In this document: positions 1 through 12,429 of the stretch, piece after piece
Layout: every line of letters begins with the position of its first letter
How positions within the stretch are numbered: position 1 is the first letter of the stretch
DNA from: Phylloscopus collybita
Taxonomy: Eukaryota; Chordata; Aves; Passeriformes; Phylloscopidae
Direction: 5' to 3'
Length of the DNA: 64,000 nucleotides
NCBI GenBank assembly: GCA_027886175.1
Contig: JAJNNQ010000006.1
Location: 11,553,501 to 11,617,500 of the forward strand
Made by a program: the position numbers and the translations under genes
The notes under the pieces: generated by a model
The model's database searches: none
Seen by the model: only the letters and a program-made list of their open reading frames with translations
Told to the model about the DNA's origin: nothing

Positions 1-370
1 AATTATAGACTAAATAGCATTGTCCATTGCAAAAACTCACTTTGGCTCAGATGAAGAGTGAGATTGAAGCAATATTTGAAATCTAGGTTTGAAGTCCGAT
101 ACTGCACATCACTGTGGCTTTACATGAAGTATTTTCAAGGTGATAGGCAGAAAAAGGAGATGCTTTCTGTGTAAGATATATACTCTTATTTGTCAAACCA
201 GCATCAACCATGTTTGATATCTCTCAGGCTTACACTTACACTATCAAACAACTTAGGTCCCTGCTTCATTCCTGGTTCTCTGTTCCCTCACAGGACATGT
301 TGCATAAATTTTTCCATTCTGCTAAGCTATTATTCTAAGAGCTCTCAAATGATATTATAATATTGGCTAC

Positions 371-392
371 AGATAGATAGATGGATAGATAT
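371..392. repeat. (AGAT)n microsatellite, short
   Basis: About five GATA-type tetramers, one of them GGAT ('agatagatagatggatagat'). Confidence 0.85.
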
Positions 393-1266
393 AAAATGCT
401 ATCTGTATTTAAGGACTATGGCAGTACCATGAGATGCTCTATGCTGCATCAGAAGTGTTGAGCTTTCCCTGAATGAAGCTCCACTTGAGCAGTGCAGATG
501 CAATCATTCTGCATCTCTTTCTCTGCTGAGAAACCTGCTGTTAGTCTCACGGTATCACATGATGCAATGCTTTGCAGAAATAACTCATGAGGCTCTTAAT
601 AAACCCTGTTTTGACAGAAGAGTGAGGTGATATCACAGACATTAATGGCTTCTTCACTTAGATCTTAAGCTTAAAAAAAAAAAAGTTGCATCTTTTCATT
701 CTGAAAAGTGTGAAAAATGAAAACAGGAAGACCATGCTTTTTTATTTATCTATACTTTTCTTGCCATCAGATATAGCAACTACCATGTCCCATGCGAGAT
801 TTTCCTTAATGTGATTAGCAAAAGCACAGAAGAAGATACCAGTGAGGAATGTACGTCTTGCAGCAAGAAGTCCATTAATTAATCAGGACCATAGCAATGA
901 CTGACAGTGTTTTAAATTTTTCAGAGCAAAACTATTTCACTAAAGTTCCATAATCCAAGATAAAGTGAAAGCCCTGATATTTGAGAAAAACATAGAAGTT
1001 AACAATTTCCAAGTTCAAGTAAGGGAAGATACAAATTTGAGAACATTATGTACTAAGAGTGAAAAATGTACATAAAAACTTTGCCCATAAATGTTGTTAT
1101 ACTTACTGGTTTGGGAATAATTTCTCATATGTGCAAAGGTTGCATTTTGATAGCTTGCCCAGAATAAACACTGGGCAATGCCATGTCTCTCTGGATTGAA
1201 TAATTTTACTCTGAAATCAGTACTTTCAGAAGCCATGAGTTCATCTGCCTTCCCAGCACAATTGCC

Positions 1267-1287
1267 TTTTTTTTTTTTTTTTTTTTT
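1267..1287. repeat. Poly(T) tract, 21 bp
   Basis: Twenty-one T residues are followed by a T/C-rich low-complexity stretch to about 1322. Confidence 0.95.
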
Positions 1288-4200
1288 CTAAATTCCTTTT
1301 TCTTTTTCTTTATTTTCTTTGTTTGGACAATGCTTCCCTATCCATAAAGTGCTATGTCAGCACTGAATATCTAACTTTTATGGGAGAAAGATATTTATTA
1401 GGTAGTTAAGCTAGGTGAGCAAGGTACAGGACTGTAAGAGAAGTGTAAACAAGAACTTTGAGAAAGACTGCTTACAGTGGGCTGTATTTAATTCAGAATT
1501 GTAATTTGCAACTGAAACAGCAATTATTGCTCATCTGGATACCGAAGAAAGGCTTATCTTGACAAACATATTCATCAGTGTCAAGGTGGATTTGACCAAA
1601 GAGAGACATTTTTGAGGTGGAGGTTTCTACCTGAGCTAAGGTCAGACTTAATGGTAGAGGTTGAAATTTCATTTAGGTCAGTTGTTATAACTTGGAAAAG
1701 AAGACAGGACTTCAAACCTACAAGCCTTTTTCCAATTAGAAAGACTGAAAAGCCCAGAAGTTTTTGCTACTTTTACCAACACTAATAGTTGTTCAAATAG
1801 AAGATTTCACTTCCACTTACAAACTTTGCTTCACCTTTGCCCTTTAGACAATGAAGGTCACAGCAATATCTGAGACAGTCACTGCTTTGTAGTCAGTGGT
1901 GACAAACAGGAACTTACTTCATATTCCTTTTTCTATATCTACAAAAGTATGAAATTAACCTTTTACTTATATTGCCTTATGTTTCTTATCTTACATTAAG
2001 AGATGGCAGTGATTGACTTAAATAGAAATGTTACTTCACTCACATCAATCCTATTTGATTCCTCTACACTAGACATAGTGTAACTAAAGTAAAATGTGGA
2101 AATTAATTTATCTTGTGAAATTAGCCTTTTGATAGCAAGCATTAAGAATATGAACTTGCTAATCATAAAAGCCTGATGGAAATAATAATTTAATGTGCTA
2201 AAGGACACTGTGGAAATAACTGACTAGTGTGATGTGCTTTGTGACTATTGGAACAAGGACGACCTAAAAACAAATAGTTATAAAACAACTTTTTAATTCA
2301 TTGCCAGCTGTAGTGAATATTGTGAGTTTCTAAGGGTTCTCTATGACTCATCTTCTCTTGGAAAAGACTTCCTCTTCTTCATCACTTATTACAAGTGAAG
2401 GAAAATTCTGAGTTCAAAGGGCTTTTAGGTTACTGAGTTGATAAAAACCAGTTTCGGTTCTTGTTTGTACATAGAAATACTGCATTTTTTTATTATTCTA
2501 TATTATTTTGAATTTTTTTTTTTTTTTACATACCAATTGGTAGTTGAGTGTTCTTTGAAAAAACGGACACATTATTTCAGTGCCAGTCCGGGAGTTGAGA
2601 AGTCAAGATCACTATGTCAGCAGGCTTACTTGGGCACACAGCTTAAGCCTGTTTTTCAAAGGTATTTAGGCATTGGTCCAGTCAGTGTTGCAATGATTCT
2701 GTAATCTATCAAAGCTGTTACATGAACTAATAGCTCTACGTTAAGTCAACACACTTTAAGCATAAAATTAGAAGTTTTTCACAAGACTAATTAACCCTTG
2801 TTAGCAACAGACTATACACACAACAAATTCTCCAGATCCCCAAATCTAAAGCAAGGTGGGAAATCTTTCCAAAATATCTCAATCACTACTGTAGTAATGT
2901 TATAAAAAATTATCACCGTGTTTGGGGGCCTATGAACTTAGGAGGATCACACTATCGGCCATGGTCTCTTTCAGCTTCAAAATCTACCTACCATAATTTC
3001 TCTTTCTAGTGACTGCTATTACCTACTTGCTTCTGCAAGGCACTATATGGTCCTATCTTTATGTCTGGCAACTTTTGAGGTCTTTATCTTCATTAAAAAC
3101 TGCTGAGACAGAGAGGTAATACCATGAGAGGTATTACACCCTATGGCTTACCTGTGAGATATTTTTAGGATTTACTCAGATTCAGCATCAGAGTTTTTCC
3201 CTGACCAGTGGCATGTCTAGGCTCCAGAGTGATGCAGTAGGAGGGGCCTTTGGCCAAATTAACAGGTTTAATGAGATGCAAAGGTTTCTCACTAAGCATC
3301 CCCCAAATATGACTCGTAGCTAGCTTGCAGGAGAGTTGATGTGTCTTCTCTGCTGGAAGAGAGCTGAAGCTTCCAGTCATTCCTGAAACATGATCTTGGA
3401 GAGTGGGAGAGGAGCTGGGAGCTGCACACCACAAGGCCTAAGCAATTCTTGATTGCTACTGAAAAGAACTTAAATTTCAAAATCAGCTGCTTCTACAAAA
3501 CCTCATAATGAGCTCTGGCTTTTTGATTAGCAACCCAGCGGCAGCCTGTGACCGGCAGGTGGATATTGATGTGCGATAGAGCAGGCTCAAAGGCTGCGCA
3601 GCAAAGTCTGTGCTGCTGTGAGATTGTGGGCATGACTTTCATCTGATTTCACAAGGCATATTTTCTAAATCACAGATCCCTGTTGTGGTGTGTGTCCTCA
3701 CTGGGTTTACAACATCCACTCCAGAGAGGGCAGCAGAACTAGATATATGAAACAGGACTTTTCAATGTCATAAATGCCAGTAACACCACTGGCCAACTCC
3801 AGCTTAAAAAAAAAATCTACTTGTGTAACTGAAAAATGTCTTAGTTTGCTTTTGCAACAACATATATTGGGAGCCACGTTCAGGTGGCTCTGGACATTGA
3901 CCTTTGTGTTCTTTTTAGTGTTACTGCTTTCTGAATTGAAGTCATCTGGAAAATGTGACTAACCTTTTTTTTTAATCTTTCCTGTGGCTATATGACAATT
4001 AGTGTTGCTAGATCAAGTCTAGCCCTCTGTTGCACTTGATTTTGAGTTTAAAGATTTTGAAACTAGGGTAAGGGGTGTATTTTAATTTTGATTATTTAAT
4101 GACTATAGATTTAATTACAAGGATCAGAGTGCAGCTTTGTTTCCATTTGCCTAAATCTGCCTGCCTTCTTTTTCTCTATCATGTTATCAGCATTCAAGGA

Positions 4201-4657
4201 GACACATAGGACCTGATGTAGTTATTGCTTGTAAGTGACATTCCAAGGTAATAAACTCATGTATGTATAAATACTAATATACCTTTCACACAATTTGTTT
4301 TGTTCTTCTGAGTATATTGTTGATAAAATCCCAAGGAAAAAAAAAACAAACCCAAAAAAACCCCACAAACAAACAACTGTTACTGAAGCTGCAGTTTCAG
4401 GACACAGTAGCTATGGGGCAACACCACAGCTAAAAGGCTTGTATCTTCTGCTCCCTGTCCTCCTGCCCAGCTCTCATCCCAGAGCAGAGACTATGTCATT
4501 TGTGCTGACTGACTGATCTTAGAGCTACAGCATGCACTGATCTTCTGAAATGGTCTGGGCTAAAGAAAACATCTGATTAAATGGGGTTCAGAGACCCATC
4601 TGTCAACTGGCTCTGCTGATAAAGTGCAAAGCACCTGGAACTGCAGCACTGGGAAAA

Positions 4658-4713
4658 AGGAGAAGGACATGGAGGAGGAGGAGGAGGAGAAGAAAGAGAA
4701 GGAAGAGCAGGAA

Positions 4714-4757
<44 letters not shown>

Positions 4758-4765
4758 AGAAGAAC
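4658..4765. repeat. GA-rich simple repeat, (AGCAGG)n
   Basis: A run of GGA/GAA trinucleotides (about 4670-4705) passes into near-perfect AGCAGG hexamers (about 4706-4758). Because the unit is a multiple of three, both strands stay open. The + strand reads glutamate/glutamine (4624-4806) and the minus strand reads proline/alanine (4577-4849). These are by-products of the repeat and are not genes. Confidence 0.9.
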
Positions 4766-7700
4766 TAATAGCTGAAGCTGGGTGGGATGGGAATTCCCAA
4801 GATTAGCTGAGTCTGCCACTGCCACTGAGTCTGTCTGCTGACAGACCACAGCCAGAGCCTGAAGGATGAAAGCACCTTGAAAAACAGTAGGAGAACAAAT
4901 TTGTAATCCTTCTTCCGAAATGTTGGTTATTCTCCTGTCCTCATTTTTAAGAGAAGCAATGACTGTTCGAACACCTTTCAGGAGTTTTGCATGTGAAATA
5001 CTTTCCCTGGTTCTGTTTGTGAGAATGACTCACATTTTTGAGCTCTTCCTCCATGCTCTTTGCCCTTTTCATACGCAGACATGACTTCTCTGGTAAAGAT
5101 TTTATGCAGATCAATGTGCATTCTGGCATCTGGGAACAAGACAGATAACGTTTTTCTCCCAGCTTCCTGTTTAACTTTACAAGGTGATAGCTCCAGTTAG
5201 TCTCAAAAGGCATAATGTCCTGCATTTTATGCATTATTCTGGGATACAGTAGTGGTCAAAAATCTTCAAACTACTTTAGTTAAGAAAAATGTGACTTCTC
5301 CGTTCTTAAGAATAAGGGGTGGCATTTTTTGATTGGTCCTGAACATGACAATGTAAGCAAATAATACCTGGATTCTTAGCTCACAAAATACTTATTTTCT
5401 GTTTTGAAGCTGGTATTCAATTTTAAAGTAGCTTTTCATATCATAACTGAGCTGTCATCACTTGCAGGCAAGGACTGAAGGTACAGATCAAGTTTGAACA
5501 TGTGGCTTTATACAAGGTCTCACAGAGATCCTGATGGTGTGAACTATTTCTGAAACATTGTTTTGACTTTCACTCAATACTTAAATCTATTTAGTCATGT
5601 CAGGGACTTTGCCAGTGGTCTGAGATGTGTTATTAATCCTATAGACTATCTACTCTCATACACAGGCAGAAACTATGCAGATGCATGGGACTACCCAGAC
5701 TTGGCCTTCACATCTGCCTTTAACAATTTTCATCTTATCTCAATGATAAGGAATTTCCATGATAAAATGATTAGGCAGAAGCAATTTGACCAGATATTAA
5801 GCAATTGCTGCAGATATACTAATCTTTATTAGTTCATTGTGGAGTGAGTAAGATTTTGAAAGAGATCTTGATGACATAAAAATGAAGCGGCAAATAATTC
5901 AATTAAAAAAAATATGGAAGACATAATTTTTTTGTGTGTGGAAGCATGAGAGAGCTAAGGAAGTATTTTCATTACATTTGTTATTCAACAAGGACCTACA
6001 TCTGTTTCCAGTTTGCACTGATTATTGACACATCTGGCTATTTGGCCTTAGGAACTACAAGTTGCTGTTGTGGCATTATTCTCTGAATCAACTTTTTAGA
6101 CCACCCGGAAAATAATATAGCAAGTGCTGTGAGAAGGTTGTGTTATTTGTAATAAGATTACCTTTTGGCATCTAGATGTATTGTACAAATGGGATTCTGT
6201 CATCTTCTGTTTTATTAATTACAGTTTTGCATTTTTTACACCTGTGGGGAAAATAAGTCTCTAGCCAAAGGGCTTACTAGTTGACAGAAATAAATCAGGA
6301 TGACCTGATAGAGTTTCAAGTAGATGCCAGATACAGTAGTAACTACTTGCCTTACATGGAAAAATACCTTTGTTTCATTAGAAACAAAGTACAGCTGAAG
6401 TCACACAACTGAGAAAGATGTTTCTTTAACCTGTGGTGAGATGTATTTTTTCTGATTAATATCCCACTGTTGGAAGTGAATACTGTCCAAGTCCTTGACC
6501 CTTCAAACTTTTTTTCTGTAACAAATAGTTAAATTTTCTCCATCAGCAGTTTGAGAGTAGCAATCCAGTCCAAGAGTGAAAGATATATTTGGTGAAGTAT
6601 ATGGTGAAGACTTTGAAAAGCCAAAGGATAAGATCACAGGACAGAAGGAACCACCGAGATTATCACAACCAGTCATTTCCAATTGCATGCAAAAGATAGG
6701 ATGGTCCTGAAGGATTCACAAAACATCTACTCCAAACACCCCCTCAAACCACAGGCCAAAACCAAGTTCCAATACTCTGTCACAGATTTAAAACATAATG
6801 GAAAAAGACTAACAGCCACAGCTTCCATGTGCCACAGGAAGGAACATGATGAAATGCTTATTTGTTTTATTACAAATACTTTTGGACTCTGGTAATTTGT
6901 TGTTTTTTAAATAATAGCCTAGATAATAGACTAGTCTATATGGCCACGTGAAGCTGCAGTACCGCTTCACTTGCTGCATTGAATTACATGTGGAATTAAT
7001 TTGACTTTCTGCATAAAACTAACACAAGCCTTGAAGATGCATAGAATAAAGATATATAAGAAATAATTTGCTGGGTTTTGATGAATTGCAGGTTTGTAAA
7101 TGCTTTTGTGTGCTTTCTCTGAGAAAGTTTAGACAGCCTCAACAGTTATTTCCATTCCTTCAGATTAAGGCTGCAGTTTTTAATGTTGAATTTTTAATTC
7201 CTTTAATAGCTAAAGAATAAAAAGTACTGAGGGCAAGGCAACAAAATCACTGGGAGGCAAGAGCAGGGGATGAATACTGTATTCTTTGCAGTGCTATACT
7301 ATTCCTTGCTATTCTCTTTAGGCTTGCTCTTTGTCCTCTTTGACATTATGTCCCTATGAGTGGTCCGATTTCTCTTTTTTTTCTCCTTAGGATAAGAATC
7401 TGAGGGCAGCCTTTGTGGTAAGGAATTGTCACATCCTGCAAGGCACACTGCCATACAGTTCATCAACTTTATGCCCCATCTTCTGTGCACCTTCGTGGCA
7501 ATCATGATGATGTCTTTCTCTAGCTGCCTGGCCAACCTAATTGTCTGTAATTCTATAGAGCACACCCAGTTAGGAAATGTCTGCAATAGTGCACAGCTTT
7601 CCAGCAATGAAACAGATGCAAGAACGACTGAGGCAAAACAAATATGTAAAAATAGAAACTACTCTGGGTGATTTTCTTTTTCATGTGCATTTAATGGACT

Positions 7701-10700
7701 TAGGACTTCTGCAAGACCTTTGAAAAGTGATTTAGAGCTAGTTTGATAACGCCTGTTTTGAACTTATCTTTGCAGCGCCTACAAAGTTTATGCTCAATGC
7801 TCAGGGAATTAAGTCAAAACACCTAAATCAGGTGTTTAGGCAGCCTAATCAGACAAGCAAGAAAGTTAGGCATCTTGAGAGGATGATTCAGTATCCCACA
7901 TATTGGGCAATAACTTGCCCAGATTTCTGAGGCCTCTGAGTTAGTGGTCTCTGCAGGGAGCAGGGAGATGCCTGCTCCCCCTCCCAGCTATGTTTATGCA
8001 GTTTGCATGCGGGAGATCTAGAAAAAAAATAGAGACTGGGATCAGGACCTCCCCCCCTCCCAGCTGAGTGACCTACCCAAAAGGTTCCCAAATTATTTGT
8101 TGTTCTCCTCCTTGCAGTAAGGGAATGATCTGCTTAAATCTGAACCTTGCTTAAATAAACAAGGCCTTAAGAGGAGGAAAGTAGAGTGAGTAACTGCTCT
8201 ACAGCATGGAGTTTAGGACACAACTCAAGCTAAAAAGGCTCAGGCATCTAAACTTCCTGCATCTTTCATGAGTGTTTAAACCATAAAACTGATATGCAGA
8301 GGGCAGGCTGTATTTAGCAAGCTCTGCTTTTGTAAGGGCCTAATCTCAAACAGAGTACAAGAGCCTGAAACCTATGTAATTAGCAGTGCCTCTCCCTAAA
8401 TCCTGGGTTACCTGCCTAAGTTCTGGAGAAGGGACAGGTCAATACTGTCTTCTACTGGCTGGATCCCAATCATTTTCTTGTCAGAAGGAGGGCTCATTCC
8501 TGCAGTGCAAGCACGTCCTTTTATCTACAGAAATCAAGCAAACATCTCCAAATCACTTGGGAATGGTTCTCTGCAAAATCAGGAGTGTGTTTCAACTCCT
8601 ATGAGGCTTGGAGTTACCATTCATGGAGATTCCAACTGTTGAGGCACTAAAGTGCTTCAAGTTGTACATAGGATTTTCAGTAATATACAAACACCTTCTT
8701 GAAATTTGGACCTGGTCTGTCAAGCTACTCTGCTGCTTTAGAACAATTTTTCTTTAGATACAATCCCTTAAAGATTCAATTGTGCCTTATTGTGAAGTAA
8801 GAGGAGACTGAATTACTTTTGGGGACTATTTTGATGTCACTCTTTTGGGTGCTGCCAAATATGTGCTCTTTTTTCATTCTTTGGCTAGCAAAACTAAAGA
8901 TAACGCCTAAGAAGTTAACATTTTCAGTCAGATGGCAAAGGGATGAAGCTGTTTTAGCATGTATCAGGACACAGATATCCTATTGGGATCATATGCCAAA
9001 ATTGCTTTAGTCAGGATACAATAAACAGTTGGGAACAAAATGCTGTAAAAACCTTCAAACAGAAATTCTTACTTTACACAGTTCTTGGAAATAGGATCCA
9101 TCTCTTTTCCTCTGAATTCAGCTTCTGAAGCACTCTGTTAACCATCTGGTATCTTCCAGGAAAGGAAAAATGTAAATTACATCTGTCCTTTGCATGGTAT
9201 GGGGGACGGGGGACAGGGTGGCGACAGCTATATTCATATCTGAAAAAGAAGAGACTCGCTTCAATTTTGGTGAAAGCTTTGTGCCTCTCAAACTGTTATG
9301 TGCATACACAGAGCAAAAATTCTCTATGAATTACTCTTATACACAGTTCATTTCCATGTAATCTACTGGTTTACATGCACACGAAAAAACCTTGCAGATT
9401 TTCTTACTTAAAAAGACCATCCTGGATCAAACTATTTGAGATGTGAGGTCATTCATGTGTGTTCCTCCAACTTCTAATGCTCGTGATCCAGTGTATAATT
9501 TTCTTCTGCATCTTGGGGGGTCTTGAGGCTTCCATGCCAGCATTAGTCCCAGATGCAAATGCACAAAAATTAATGGTGTAAGGATAGTTGTTCATTGATG
9601 ATGAATAGGTGCACTGTGTATGGAGAATGGGTGAAATTTACATTTTAATCAACTGTAAAGAATTCAGTATGTTCAGATGGGACCCTAGGGTTCTGCTCAG
9701 TAAAAAAGGAAATCCAATAATGTACTTCCTTTTATTCAGCATGTATTCTAAGTTTTTCCCCTTCATTTTGCCTAAGAACTGCCTTTCTGAAGGCTGAATA
9801 CGACATCACTTCTGTTTTCATTTCTCATTAGTTTTGCCTGTAACTTCTGTGCCTTATTGCCAACATTTGATTTACCCCACAAAGAAATTGTTTCATGGCA
9901 TCACAGGAATAGGTCTCTATGAGAATTTCTATTGAAGTCACAATTTTTTTTTTAATAGGAGGGCTCTGCTTCAGCTTCCTACCCCTCCAACACAGATGTG
10001 CTGGACAAAGGACCGTCAGTGACCTCCCTGAATCTACCCAAATAAGTGATCTGTAGTGATAGCATTCAGCTAGGGAGCAGTAAGAAAAGTGGAAGACTAC
10101 TAGGACTGTTAGTAAATGGTAAAGTAAGTGAGCAAGGAAGCAATGCTTCTGAAGTGCTGCTGTGGTCACTGCAGTGGTGGTAGGTTTCCACCTACCTCAG
10201 CAGTGCTGGCTAAGCAAAAAGAATTTAAAGGGATCAGAGGGGGAGACACATATGATGAGCATACTTCATGAAAGGGGGTGGAATGAGTGGGAAGATACAG
10301 CATGTGCTGTAGGGGTGGATGGTAGTAAATCTGTGCTTTCATAATTGCTTGTGACTCTGCACTGAGGGTGGGATTCATTTCACAAAAAGTTGGTGTTTTT
10401 TATCCTAGCTGCTCACACTCTGTGCCTCTCACAGGCAGTGAAATAGGTGAGTGTTTTTTAAAACATTACTTTTGCTGTTTTATTTGTAAAGAAAGAAAAA
10501 TTAGTTTTCCACATAATGCAGAACTTTTGTCCAATTCCTAAAGAAAGGATTTATTACTACTTTTGGCAGGGACCTCTGCTGGAAACTCTCCCACTTCAGT
10601 TCCCTGGACAATGTCCTCCTCTGAAATATGGTTTGACTGTTCTGAACAGTGCATTGCAAATTTGCACACAGTGATATTGACATCTGGCTTTAGCATATGG

Positions 10701-12429
10701 GATACAGATAGTCCTTGATTGCTGAACAGCTGTGATGCTTTGAAAAGAAACAATTGCATTTGAAGAATATGGGATGTAGAGTAGGCCTTGTCCTATCCCA
10801 CACATCTTGCTTACATTTCTTTTTCTAAATCACCAGTCTGTTTATTAAATTTCCACAGTATAAAACCACTGAAATTTAGAAGAGATTGAAGTAGATGGTA
10901 ATATTGTCAGATATGCCAGCAAACAATCCACTGACAACACGTGTTAGGAATCAGTCCATTACAATTAGTCAAGAACAATGCCAGAAGATGATGGGACTGA
11001 GTAAGAAGAAACAAACAAGCACAAAAGAAGGAACAAGGGAAGTACAGAAGGTTCAGAAAATGTTCCCATCAATTTTGTATGTAAAAAAACACTTTGGTGA
11101 AGAGTTTTTGCAGCAATCTCAGCACTGTCAGCAACTGTATAGTGAGCTCCTTTACACAGTAACAAAGAGTTCTGCTACCAGCTGAATATCAGTTGTCAGT
11201 TTGTCAGGAAATGGTCCTCCAAAGCAGAGTGAAATGCACTTACACAGTGAAGGGAAGCAAAACTTTGCAAACCAAATTTAACTGAAGAAAACTCCAAATC
11301 TTGGTGTATCTTGTTCCAAATTATGCTGTATATAAAATATTAGAAATTGAAGTTGGTTGCCCAAACTTTGTTTTATTTTGCAGCCCACTAGTTTGTAAGC
11401 CAATGTGATTTGGTGATTACAGGACTGCATATACCATTTATACCCATTTCATATACCTTTCACCTAGTAAAAATTCTTGTAGCCAGGCTACCTGTAGACA
11501 CTTCCCTATAAGTCCTATGGTTACACCTTAGGGTGTAATTTCTGGGTGCTAGGATTTAAGGGTAATAAATGTCAACGTGAATACCAAGTCTGCCCAATGT
11601 CTGACAGTTTCATGAGTAAATTTTGTATCAGAGACATAATATCTATGTGAAAGATAGTGCACCTTTAAAAATATGTGTTTATCACTGATTTAAAGACTTC
11701 AGGACCTGAAATGATCCTGCCTAACTGAGGTGCCTCTAGTAGTCACCTCGGTCTTTCTCAGCATTGAGTGAAATGAGAATAGGAAGCCTTGTGGTGAGTC
11801 AAACTGAATCTAAATTTTGAAGGTGCCTCTTGCATATTCAGGAAGCTAACCTCCTATATCAGTTACATGCTTGAAACCTGAATGGGAAAAAATCCAGGCC
11901 TATGTGGGCCAAAGTTGTTGTAGACAAAGTTCTAGCAAAACAGAAAATAAAGTGAACTGTTTTGGAATAATGCATTGGCTACACAAAAGAACCTCCTGGC
12001 AACACAACCCTGTGAGAATAACAGAAATTGGCTTGCCATACAGGAAAGTGAGGAACTGTTGGACAGAGGAATAATAGCTATTTTTTCCACAGGAAAAGAA
12101 ATGAATGCTATTTATTCAATTCAGGGTAATGTGAATGAGAGTATATTTGTACTGCTCTAGCAGGTCATTTCATGATCAAGGCCCTTTAATGCAACAGATC
12201 TCTTCACAAAATTTATTTGTACTAAGAAAGCTAATGTGACAAAGAACTATGATACCAAGCAGCCAAACAAACCAAAGATGTATTTTCAAAGTCTTTTAGA
12301 TATACTTTCAAAGTCTTTTATCTTCTTATATTTTCACTCCCCAGTAGATAACCATTTTCTCATACCTCTGCCAAGTTCATGCAAGTCATGTTCTTTCATT
12401 TCTTCTTTATTTGTTATTATCTTTTTCTA
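4766..12429. other. Non-coding, unique sequence with traces of old repeats
   Basis: No gene or clear transposon. About 7800-8300 contains words typical of very old amniote repeats ('acacctaaatcaggtgttta', 'ggctcaggcatctaaac'), too decayed to delimit. The longest frames (7299-7607 minus, 102 codons; 9828-10169 minus, 113 codons; 10895-11185 plus, 96 codons) resemble no family I know. Confidence 0.7.
12284..12321. repeat. Short tandem duplication, 22-bp period
   Basis: 'tttcaaagtcttttaga' at 12284 recurs at 12306 as 'tttcaaagtcttttatc'. The second copy is incomplete. Confidence 0.8.

Larger units (their letters stand above)
1..4657. other. Non-coding, unique AT-rich sequence
   Basis: Apart from the AGAT microsatellite and the T21 tract, I see no element and no gene. 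Open frames of 60-90 codons occur on both strands (for example 1015-1236 minus and 3165-3434 minus). They overlap one another, lack recognisable domains and have no convincing splice or promoter context. Confidence 0.75.

Noticed and set aside
7971..8070. Two 'cccctcccagct' words about 80 bp apart, considered as a repeat or promoter GC box pair.
   Set aside because: Too short, with no CpG island or initiator nearby. Probably chance or an old repeat trace.
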